In this document: piece after piece, positions 38,743-49,054 of the stretch
How positions within the stretch are numbered: position 1 is the first letter of the stretch
Layout: every line of letters starts with the position of its first letter
NCBI GenBank assembly: GCA_947623455.1
Contig: OX392536.1
Location: forward strand, 32,803,465-32,867,464
DNA length: 64,000 bases
Source: Mimachlamys varia
Taxonomy: Eukaryota; Mollusca; Bivalvia; Pectinida; Pectinidae
Direction of reading: 5' to 3'
Notes under the pieces: model-generated
The model's input: only the letters and a program-made list of their open reading frames with translations
What the model was told of the DNA's origin: nothing
The model's database searches: none
Made by a program: the position numbers and the translations under genes

Positions 38743-40009
38743 ACTTTTCGACCCTAGATATTTTTTTATGATCAGTTTTAAGTAGTACTGTTTTGGAATT
38801 GCACAATGCATCAAAACTTTGAAGAAAGATTAAAAAAATATCATTTTAATTTATCAAAATGGGACCTATTATGAATTTGACCCCTACTTTGATCCCCACA
38901 TGACTTGTTAAGCGCTCCGACCTGACCTTAATTTCATGTCATGTTATGACCACCTAACCCATATATGTAGGTGTTGATATACAAAAAATAAAACTTATCA
39001 GTGATAGTCACCAGAAGGCCCAAATAGGCACCCCTCCTTTAATGATTAAAACATGTTTTCAAATAATAGTCATACATGTTTTAGACATTTTGATAGTAAG
39101 ACATATTATTTCCATATAACACGTTTCATCAATATAATAAAATGGTGAAGTTTCACTGCTATCCAAGGCCAGCAGAGCATTCTAGGTAATGACTATTCCA
39201 TACAGTATTGCTTCACGTCCATACATTTTGAATGATGGGCGCTATTTGATGTTTTCGATTTCAAATCCCATATCGGTGAACGTTGTTGTTCATGTTTCAC
39301 TGGATGTGTGCATTGTGTTGAACGGGAGCCTGTATACAGGATCAAACAGAACATTATCATCTCGCTGTGAACACTACAGACTTGTTACATGACAGGGTTA
39401 AGAGGGCGGTCACACGGGTCGACGGGTCCGTACTCAAACACACTGCAGACACCACAGTTTACAGAGGGGCGATACACGTGCAGGGCACCGTATAGTATGG
39501 TAAAATGGAACCTTATACATACATCTAACCAAACATCACAACGTACACATATAGATCTATGGAAATATAGACTGGCTCTCGTTTCCAGAATACTATACAG
39601 ATATTGAAAATAGTCAAATAATTTTGATCACTTGGTTGTCTGATTTTAAAACAAGGGGAGACAAGCTAGTGGTAAAATAAAGAAGAGAAATTCTCTATGG
39701 AAACTTAGGGGCTGGCAACCAGTCTAATGGACATGGTACATGTACCAAACACATACTTTATACCAACGTGCCGCCGGGCGCATATCGAGTTCAAAATGGT
39801 TCTCTCAACATATATTTCATCATCGTTACCCTTTAAGTGAATAAAATGATACATTGTACATGCATCTGGCACATGTTGAAGTTTTAGTTCTTTATCAAGT
39901 GATTTCACAGTAAGTTATACACCATTGGACTTCAACAATGTGTGCGCACACATTTCAACTTTGCATAATTCGTAGATATGGAGCCTTAAGTTATACATGC
40001 ACATATATT

Positions 40010-40173
40010 TCACCAAATGGTTAAGGTGTCTGCCATTTTGCTACCACTAGCCCTCCACCTTTGGGTTGAGGATTCTAGTCGTATATGGGGTAGTTGCCAT
40101 GCCTTTCCTGCACCAGCAAAACTGGTCATGTCCTTCAATAATAATAGTAAGACGTAAATAACAAACAAACGGC
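40010..40173 (+). mobile_element. tRNA-derived SINE, same family as 901-1054
   Basis: Reads CAAATGGTTAAGGTGTCTGC (decayed box A), CTTTGGGTTGAGGATTCTAG (box B), then TGGGGTAGTTGCCATGC, TTTCCTGCACCAGCAAAACT and an A/C-rich end. Confidence 0.7.
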
Positions 40174-42721
40174 ACTAATAATGAAATAGGAGTACATTCT
40201 GAGATGTACATTTATTGTCATGTACTACATGTAGCTAAAAATATAGCCACTCTATTGAGACATACACATGTGATGTAGCAGAATTAATTTTACGTAATCA
40301 CATGACGACAATTACATGTACATAATACTCAGGAAACTGAATCATTATACAATACACATACAACGCCTCTGAACGCCTACATCGCCTTTCAGGATGTTAA
40401 ATACGCTATTTCTGTTTTACATTATGTCATTGTTTCCCAGGGAGCTTGCACAGTTTTGTTAGGACGTATATTATAGAATATTTTAATAATTTGATACACA
40501 ATGACCTAATTGAAATTAATTTCAGATTATTTCTCACAAAATAATAGTTTTAAACGTTAAAGACATATACCATACAATCTACGATTTCTCTATAATTAGT
40601 ACATCGCTATCGGTTGTACTAGCATGGACGATAACACATACTTCCGAAATCCTATATTTACATCAATGTTGGATAAATATGTAAACAACAATAACGATAA
40701 TATTGGAAAATGTCCAAAACGAACTAAATTTACCATGGGTTTTTAAGAATATTTATATTTGTATAAATACATTGTTATAATATAATCTAAATGGAAAAAA
40801 GTCTACAGTTATTGTACAATCTTATTTGCAAGCAATCTGTAACATTCAAATGGGTTGGCATTGAATGTATGGTATGTCGTTGGAAGCACGTTCCCACTAC
40901 CAACAGAACACAATACATCTCCAGCACACACGAATGCATACATACATAGGGATTTGTTGATCAGGTGGCATTTTGCTAGAGGTTAGCGCCAGATAAGGCA
41001 GTTCCTGTCTGTACCTTGGGTACTCTGCGTATACATGTGCCTTGTATACCCTGTATACGTCAACAGTAATCTTTAGATATTGTTATATTGGCTAATTATG
41101 GCATTTTATGAAATGTTGTGCAAATTTCTACTAATTTATTTATTTAACTAGTAACCCTTATTACATATTTACATTGTGTGCATTCAAATCATGATTGACC
41201 TTCGAGCACTTAGGAATGCAAAACTATTGAGACATCACAATTGCAATCGGGTAACTGCATCCTGTCAACACTGTTTTATATCCATACTACTGATCTATAT
41301 TGTATGCCGTCAGAAATTCTGATTATTACAATGTTTATTCGTGACCTTTCCCAATTAGAATTACGTTGTGCGGTACAGTATCTACGTTATACGTATATGT
41401 CTTGTAAATTGTGCAATGCTACATGTAGCACCGATTGTTCTATTTTTTAGGACATTTTGCTTGCACACAAGAGGAAATTATCGAAATCTTTGATCTTGCA
41501 ATTTATAAAGTTTCTTCTATGTGATATGTTTCAAGGACTTTTTTTCTGACACAAATTCCAGAATATCAGTGGAGATGGAATGAGCCGTTGTTTATGATAA
41601 GTGAATGCAGTCTTGGCTGTGAGGCAATGTGAATGTTGTAAATGTAACTCTGAACAAGTCTAATAGAACCGAGGTACGAGTCTGTCGGTCTATTGTTTGG
41701 ATTCTGATTCCTACGAGATCAAACAATAAATTAATTACGATCACATGAATAAAACTAAATTCGTGAATATCCCAGTAAACTTCAGTTCGCTTTGATCGAG
41801 AAACAGATTTGACTGTTAAATCGCTAAAACTTGACAAACAATCAGAAAACGTCAACAAAATTATGTCTTAATTTTTATATAGAATATTGAAATAAATCAC
41901 ATTTTAATAAATACGGTCTCAAGGGAAAACATCGTTGTACGATTGTTTCCACAATGTTTTATACATGTACATTTGTTTGAGAATTTATCATGTTCATATG
42001 TTAAAAATCATGATTTCTTATTTCATTTTTAATATATTATTAACATCGCTGTTGATAAGGAACATTTCCGTCACTTTAGAAATGACGTGGTGGTGGCAGC
42101 TACGACTAATCCAACCGGAAATAAAATAATGAACTCCTACTAGTCAAACCGGATACGTTATTCAATGTCCGGAACTGTTCTCCACCCTAATTGCATGCGA
42201 CCACCTCTAGATTATACTGAGTCATGTGTATTATAACCGTTTGTAAATGCATATTTCTACAATATATTTAAGACACGAGGTGAGAAATTCCGTAGAGATT
42301 TCTGACTCATGCTCTGTAACTTAAATTGTGGTATCTGTTCACTGTTTTCAACGAAACTGGGTCAACGTAAACTCGGGTAATGGCTAAATATTTCCCTAAC
42401 AAATGGTAATTATATTGAAATAAATTGCTACTTTTAAGCATTTGACATTTCGCAACTGGCAGCTTTTGCCGATGAAGCCTTTTCCTAGACCATAGGATGG
42501 TGGCACTGTAATACCGATATCATAAATCTTAGTCCTTATTGATGTGTTGTTATGAGTTATGACAGAGAATGCCAGAGAGAATAAGCATCAATTATCAGAC
42601 ATTTTTGGATGAACGAAACCACTCTGATATTCTTTAATTTTAGGAAAAAATCTGAATATTCTTTCTTATAACTGTAATTCCTCTTTCAGGTTTTCCATAT
42701 CTACAACTTATGAAAATCTAC

Positions 42722-42812
42722 GTCGTCGGATACCCACGATTGATTGCAGTATTCTACACTACACTTATCGTGTATCGCAGCGTAGTGCAATCAATCTCGG
42801 GTATCCGACGAT
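42722..42812. mobile_element. Palindromic foldback element
   Basis: GTCGTCGGATACCCACGATT GATTGCAGT pairs with GTGCAATCAATCTCGGGTAT CCGACGAT. The inner ACTACACTTATCGTGTATCGCA is partly self-complementary. The 81-codon frame crossing it is a by-product. Confidence 0.6.
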
Positions 42813-44832
42813 GGAGAATCTGTGATATTTCAGAGTCTCCAAGTTTCTGCCAATTTTACGAGTACATCTATCATCAGACAGGTAACTGGGTGATATTCTA
42901 TTCCCTTGAATCCGTGAATGAAAGTATGGGAATCAATCTCGAACCCTGTGTTTGATGGCTTGCCTTCCATCAAATTCACATCCATTCCCTCAGAATTTCT
43001 TCCGCCAAAGACACGACTTCTTCATACGTAGTGGATATCAAACAAGTACATCAATTGCCAATTAACGGGCAACTGCGGCCCCTACTGCGCAGCAATTGTC
43101 ACGACGGCTCGGCCCATTTCCGCCTACATTATTGTAATGGCGGACTGACAATTGCTCCATTACCCCGGGACTAAGAACGAACCGAGACATTAAATTATTT
43201 AAATATCCTTGATGAGGTTGGTAAGTGAGAGGACCGTTTGAAGTTTCTGGGACTAATTCATATCTTTGCTCCTGTCAATCACAGAAGTGCGTCAGATGGC
43301 ACAGTACTTAGGAAAGTAAATCGCTCTACAAGTATCCAGACCAACTATTCTTCCTCCATCTATGTTGTAGAAACGTGCATTCAATTATGTCATGACATAT
43401 GCTACTAGCGTTTGAAACCAGAAAGAACACTTGGAAGTTGAGACGATTTTCCTCACAGAGCCATAGGTTATGAAATTTCTAACTGCAATAGAAAGAATTA
43501 TCTACAAGCTGGAAGGAAAATATGGAAATAAAAAACACATTCCATTGGCAAAACGCATATATTACACAAATATTATCATATGCACTTAAGAGGGGTACAA
43601 GAGGTCACTTTGCATGCCTGCTGTTAATTACCTAAGTATATACCTTACTTCCAGTCGGTTATAAAAAATCGACATTACACAACAGCTGTCAGGAGAGTTA
43701 TGAGTCTTTAAAATTGATAGGACATGGTCTTACTTCCGACAATCAAACTTCAACTAAAAACCAGTTGAGGCTAATGTATGCTAACAGAGTGATGAGAAGG
43801 GCAATTACAGAGTAATTCCGTAGCCCTGCGTGGTCGCCCGGCTCCCCAGTCCTTATCACGAGCTTCCTGTCATATCAAAGACACCAAGTGATATTATGCC
43901 TTATATCTGCACACATTGGGGATGACTGACAAAACAACCGGAAACGCTGTACCCCGAGTCAAATAAATCTTTTTTTTTTGTGACATTTTTTTATGCTTTT
44001 CACCATATTCGACAACTGCTATATTACTATTTGATTCACGTTCGGTTTATATACTATATGTAAATGGTATAACGGTACGAGTTCCAAATTGTGATATACA
44101 GGAATCTGTGTTGTTAGCGGAAGTGTCGACAGGGCACGTGGACCTCGTAAGAGGTACAGATGATGGAGGGCCATATGATGGAGGGCCATATAGCCATCAG
44201 CAAGTATATAATGGCGTGTACAAAGTTGATTTTAAATTTATATTTGTTATCTTGATGCTTGACAAACCATTTGTAATGGGCGTATTAGGATTGATGTACG
44301 GGCGAAACTGTCACTTATATAACGGCAATATGTTAATATGACACCTAGGCAATTCCGGTTTTGACTGTTTGTTACATATTTCAACTCATTTAAGGAAGAA
44401 CTGCTCTTCTAAGCTTTCAGTCACTTTCCAGTCTCAGTTTGAGACAAATTGATAGATAAAATTACCAATATGGCGGCCATTTTGTAAAAAACGAGCATAA
44501 TTTTTACATTTTTTGCACTTCACGAACGGCCAAAATTTCATTTTTTTTAAATGTAAAATTGATGACTAAAATTGTCAGTCTGTCGCCATTTCAAGTTAAG
44601 GCAAGTTTTTACTGTACAAATTTAAAGTGTTCAATGTAATGGAACTATTAAGCAATTAGCTGGGAAATTATACATTTTTGGCATTTTTTTTTGTATTTTC
44701 CTGGAGCACTATTCATTTTAACCCCGGAAAAATTAAAAATAACAGGAATGGTATTGGTACAAATTGTTAAAACTGTTTCAGAAAGGGAAGCCCATATCCT
44801 TTTATTCCTCAAAATATATTACATTCTGTAAA

Positions 44833-44915
44833 AATATGACGTAACACACATATATGCTGCAACCTCTTAATTTTAATATTAGATACAGTTTGCCGAAAAA
44901 TGAATTAAACTGCAA
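44833..44915 (-). repeat. Retrozyme-like repeat beginning at the predicted cleavage site
   Basis: Minus orientation. It shares TGCAGTTTAATTCATTTTTC, GGCAAACTGTATCTAATA and TGTGTTACGTCAT with the other copies. Homology starts at TGCAG, within three bases of where the hammerhead would cut (after GUA, before TGATGCAG). There is no ribozyme core. Confidence 0.55.
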
Positions 44916-45619
44916 TAAACTGATAAAGTTTGTTACCAGAACGTTTCATATAAAGCGTTAAATCTAAAAAAAATGTAGAAAAAAATTAAGATTTTCTCAT
45001 TAAAAAACTATGGTGAAGGAGTAACTTAAATTGATTTTCTGAGTTAAAGATATAATCAAAAGACTTTTCACTTCCAAAAATCGATATGAATAAATATTTT
45101 TTGTCAATTCTGCAAACATTCATACATATTTGGTAACAAACTTGGAAGATATTGAATAAAACTGTTCTGCAATGGTAAAGCAGTAAACATTTTTTTAAAA
45201 TCTCGTATTATGCCAATTTCGTCTTTTTGATTAATCATAAACAAAAACAAGCTCGCTAACAAATATGTACATGATGCATTTTTGCATTTTCTGCTTTGCC
45301 ATAAACTCTATTTAAAAAAATGCACATCCGAAAAATTGCAGGCATCAGGGCATTTCGACCTTTTTAAAATCCTTCTCTAGCTTAACGTTTTATCTAAGGA
45401 TAAGGAATTTTTTATCTATTGATAAGTTATAAGGGTAAGAAATAGTTGAAATTATACCGTAGTGTATATAAAAGCAAGTATTAACACTTCTTGAATGATG
45501 TTTATGATTGAAGCTCTGTTTAAATTTCCCTTTTCCCAATCGTCATGCATTTTCCTCGTGTATCTTTCTACGGAAACTATACAAACCAATTCATATATCA
45601 TGTCATTAGTAAAATAGTG

Positions 45620-45770
45620 TCTAGTTCTCGAACTCGTGTAACTCGAATACCGCATTTAATTCGAAGCATTTTGTCTGTTCTATTGGAACGTTGTTAAGTC
45701 GAATAATTGGATAACTCGATTTATTGTATGGTCCCGCCGACTTTGAAGTTATAAATGAAATAAAGACAAT
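45620..45770. mobile_element. Probable relative of the pogo/Tigger-like remnant
   Basis: Contains CTCGAACTCGTGTAACTCGA, AATAATTGGATAACTCGA and GGTCCCGCCGACTTTGAAGT. The style is the same as the 4.8-kb fragment, but the terminal CAGT repeat is missing. Confidence 0.35.
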
Positions 45771-45888
45771 ATTTCGCGAACTATGGTGTTGAATGTTGAA
45801 GCTCATGTGCCTTTCCAGAATGCAGGAAAATGTAGCAATATTTTACACGAGAATTTAGCTTTTGTATAAAACACTGTGTATACAGAGG

Positions 45889-46105
45889 TTACACAACGAA
45901 TGGTTGTTGGATATGGTATTTTTTTTGAATTTACAAAAGACATGCGCTTTAGCGAGTGTCTTTTGTAACTTTTAAGAAACAACGAGAGTGAAATAAATTT
46001 CATATCCAATAACCACGAGTCGTGTGACCTGTTTCTACCACAATTCTATTAAGTCGCAGTGGCAGTGTTGTTTTCTGTGAACCGCGGATGATATTTGCAA
46101 ACTAG
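45889..46105. mobile_element. Composite foldback MITE, copy 2 (inverted relative to copy 1)
   Basis: Shares the hairpin (ACACAACGAATGGTTGTTGG; CGCTTTAGCGAGTGTCTTTT; AACCACGAGTCGTGTG) and the flank up to GAACCGCGGATGATATTTGC with copy 1, on the opposite strand. One arm of the hairpin has lost about 15 bp. Confidence 0.75.
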
Positions 46106-46288
46106 CTTTGGAAAACCTTCATGCTGCCATTCTGTTTACGCCACAGAATTATCAGATCTGTCACCTCATTCGTTTTTTTTCTCTGTGAAAACACAGTGTA
46201 AAATTAATTTGAATGCCTAATAATTAAATGAAATGAAAACAACCTGACACTTACATTTTGCAGTTCTTTTATTAAAATATTGTTAAAA

Positions 46289-46480
46289 CGACATGAATTA
46301 CACAGCCAATTTGTCTTCACATTAACTTCACGAGAATTATTCATATGAAAAATATGGAATATGAAATCAACAACAATAATATTTCATATGAATTTCACGT
46401 GAAACATTAAGCATATAGATATCAAGGGAAATAGAATCTCATATGAAATTCAGGTGAAGTTATATTGCCTGTGTAATGAT
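46289..46480. mobile_element. MITE with terminal inverted repeats, ~190 bp
   Basis: The left end TTACACAGCCAAT...TTAACTTCACGAGAATT...TTCATATGA pairs with the right end, which on the minus strand reads TTACACAGGCAATATAACTT, CACCTGAATTTCATATGA. The middle holds another TTCATATGAATTTCACGTGA. No ORF. Confidence 0.6.
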
Positions 46481-46877
46481 CCGTTTCACATATGGGTATG
46501 GCATAAGTAATCATATGTCCGTAATGGCTAATATTAATGTATGTCAGTAAAACAATGACTTTTTATATTTAATACTTTTTGAGAGTTCTCTACCTTGTGA
46601 TATTTTCGTGGCTACAAGTATATGGCACTTTGATGAGCACAATACTAATGTTTAATTCCTCTTTTTATAAAAACTTTATCATTTAACCATCGAACTTGAC
46701 ATTTCTCATTATGCATCTTCATGCATTTCCTCATGGGGTAATATGTCTTTGGTTAAAAATGGGACATATTCTTAAAAACATTGTCATAGAAAACACGAAA
46801 GTACTCGTAATTGCAACAATATACATAATGTAACACCAATTGGTTATCATTATACAAATAAGACACACCACATGTTT

Positions 46878-46952
46878 AGTTATTACCTGATCATGTATTA
46901 CAGGTGTTATGTTGTTTAGGTATTACCTGACCTAAGGCACAGGTGTAATGGA
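46878..46952. repeat. Two-copy ~40-bp tandem duplication
   Basis: TTATTACCTGATCATGTATT...ACAGGTGTTATG is followed by GGTATTACCTGACCTAAGGC, then ACAGGTGTAATG. Confidence 0.6.
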
Positions 46953-47076
46953 TATGTAATGTAAGTCTCCCAGTTACACCGGTAAGGGACTAAATGTCAC
47001 AGACATGTAGATACAACATGATTGACAAGGATGCTGCGATACTTGATATATATAGAGGATCTTAATAAGAGGATCT

Positions 47077-47202
47077 TACACGAGTGGCGACGCAATATGG
47101 AATTTATTAAACGAGTTGAATAATTTCATAGGCGAATGACATTTTAGAGTTTTTACCGAATATTTAATACATTCCATATTACATTTACACGAGTGTAAGG
47201 TT
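47077..47202. repeat. Short imperfect inverted repeat, MITE-like
   Basis: TTACACGAGTGG...CAATATGGAAT at the left and ATTCCATATTACATTTACAC GAGTGTAA at the right. Confidence 0.4.
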
Positions 47203-48130
47203 CAATTTATCACATAACTTATATTCATGAGAAAATATACTTAAAGTTTCAAATTCATTCGCTATAACACAGGCAAATTTCTACTTTGACGGTACGATTT
47301 TCACTACCGAGACAATCATATGACGTCTTAAAGACGTCATTTGTTTATGTAATCACAATAGTGTTATTACACATGTGTAGGACTATGTTTATTACAAGGG
47401 CATTTGACTTGACTGAACGGGTCAGTTATATGATAAAAAGTTATATTTAGAAAATTGTTGAAAACAGCAAAAATGTTAAAAAGTAATGATAAGTTCTGTA
47501 CTTAATACCTTGTAAATTCACTGTGTCATACAGATGTTATGATAGATTTAACATGTACTAAATCTACGGGAGGTTTCCAAGATATTTAAATCAGCATCTA
47601 ATTACATGTGCGGGGAAATTATGGAATTTCAAGAACAAATATTGTAAAAAATCAAAAAAATTTAAAACTCTATATATAACTGAAGAAACAAAATGAATGG
47701 AAATAGCTGCATAAATTATAAAACGATGTTTAATAAACATGTATAGGCACATGCATTGTTTGATATTGTCTGTATAACTGGAGACATAACACATGTCTTG
47801 TATAAATACCAGAATCACAAAGAAATTTTACACGTTGATCAAAGTTTAATTTAATGATAAATTGTACAGCCACCCGAAAGCTGTAATAAGCACATTGATA
47901 GTCTCGTAACTTTTGATACAGTTCGGGGGGAATGGTTGATCATGTAAAGTTATAACATGTGGAATCATATTCAAACAGACAAACAATATAAAGTTGAACA
48001 TTTTTTTTTGAAAATATCTTTTCTTTGATAAAACAGTATAAACCTGTATTCATATAAATGAGGAAAGTTAGTTTACACAATGTGAACGAAAACGAAAATA
48101 ACGAATTCAATACAGAATAGAAATGATGAC
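47203..48130. other. Downstream flank and 3' UTR of the TRPM-like gene
   Basis: The 3' UTR would run from 48,130 down to about 47,830 if the ATTAAA at 47,846-47,855 is used. Beyond that nothing is recognised. Confidence 0.4.
47846..47855 (-). promoter_or_regulatory. Possible poly(A) signals of the TRPM-like gene
   Basis: On the minus strand two ATTAAA hexamers lie about 275 bp after the stop codon. No AATAAA occurs between the stop and here. The true 3' end was not established. Confidence 0.3.
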
Positions 48131-49054
48131 TTAGACGTTGCTTTCGTTGTCAGATGATGACAGGTAAGGAGATATCCCCTGTGTTTCAGATGTGTTGATG
48201 ATATCCGTGTCCACCGTAGGTGATTCCATTACGATTCCGTTCAGGTTCCGCCTCCGTGAACGCCTTGCCGCTGACCTATTCACTTTTTTCTCCCTAGTGT
48301 CTAATAGATCCATGCTTGCCACCTTGGTATCAATGTTGTTTTCTACCGTTGTCAAGTGTTCCATCTCTATATTTGATTCAGAAATCTTAATTTTTTGTTT
48401 CTTTTTGCTTTTTTTCTTCGGCGGTTTTGGACTTTCCAGTCCTGGCGTAGTGTCAGAAACATTCAATTCGTTTTCTTGTGTCGAAATTCCTTCTTCACTT
48501 TTATCTCTGTCCTTCGACTTTGATTTTTTCCCTTTCTTTCGACTTGTTGGCTCTTTATATTGAAATGTACCTAAAATTTCATCAGCAAGTGTGCTTAACA
48601 GTGCGTCACTCTCCCTTTCCTTCTTTTTATATCCATCATCAGACTTATTCTTGTTAGCAGTTTCAGGTTCAATTCTATTGTTCTTTTTCCAATAACTCGA
48701 CTCCTCTTTGTAATTTTCTTGTTCTTTTCCTTCTCCATGTTCGTGATGGGTTTTAATATTAACAGTATCGTCGTTTTTCGTGCCAACATTTGACCACAAA
48801 GATGATTCCTGTAATACAGAAGGATTTGCCTTCGGTGCATCAGGTTCCTCGCTCGAGTCTCTCTCACGTTTCCGGGTCGATCTGCGTTCCATCCTCTTTT
48901 GTTTTCTATCGAAAGCCAATGTGTTGTCTTTTTCAGTTTGATCGAGCTTGCTATCAAAGTCATTTTCACTTTGCAAGTCTTCAGATGTTGACGGTTTTGA
49001 CTTTTCGGTGTTGTCGGGTTTCATCTGTGTAAAGAAAATCGCACGTGACGATCC
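48131..49054 (-). CDS. TRPM-like last exon, charged C-terminal tail
   Basis: Acceptor GTTTCAG|GGA, phase 0. It codes 307 residues and the stop. The tail is rich in Lys, Ser, Glu and Asp with basic runs (KPPKKKSKKKQKIK; RSAARRSRRRNLNG) and acidic stretches. No alpha-kinase, Nudix or other folded domain is recognisable. An open frame of 307 codons in such AT-rich DNA, plus phase agreement, supports real coding. The basic runs look like nuclear-localisation or phospholipid-binding clusters, but that is only a resemblance. Confidence 0.85.
   Translation of the reverse strand, partial: GSSRAIFFTQMKPDNTEKSKPSTSEDLQSENDFDSKLDQTEKDNTLAFDRKQKRMERRSTRKRERDSSEEPDAPKANPSVLQESSLWSNVGTKNDDTVNIKTHHEHGEGKEQENYKEESSYWKKNNRIEPETANKNKSDDGYKKKERESDALLSTLADEILGTFQYKEPTSRKKGKKSKSKDRDKSEEGISTQENELNVSDTTPGLESPKPPKKKSKKKQKIKISESNIEMEHLTTVENNIDTKVASMDLLDTREKKVNRSAARRSRRRNLNGIVMESPTVDTDIINTSETQGISPYLSSSDNESNV

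Larger units (their letters stand above)
38743..44832. other. Gene-less stretch
   Basis: Apart from the SINE at 40.0 kb and the palindrome at 42.7 kb, I see only short frames without support. Confidence 0.5.

Noticed and set aside
48192..48563. 123-codon plus-strand frame
   Set aside because: It is the antisense shadow of the Lys/Ser-rich last exon of the TRPM-like gene.
48595..48969. 124-codon minus-strand frame
   Set aside because: It overlaps the last exon in another frame; the in-phase frame is supported by splice phases.
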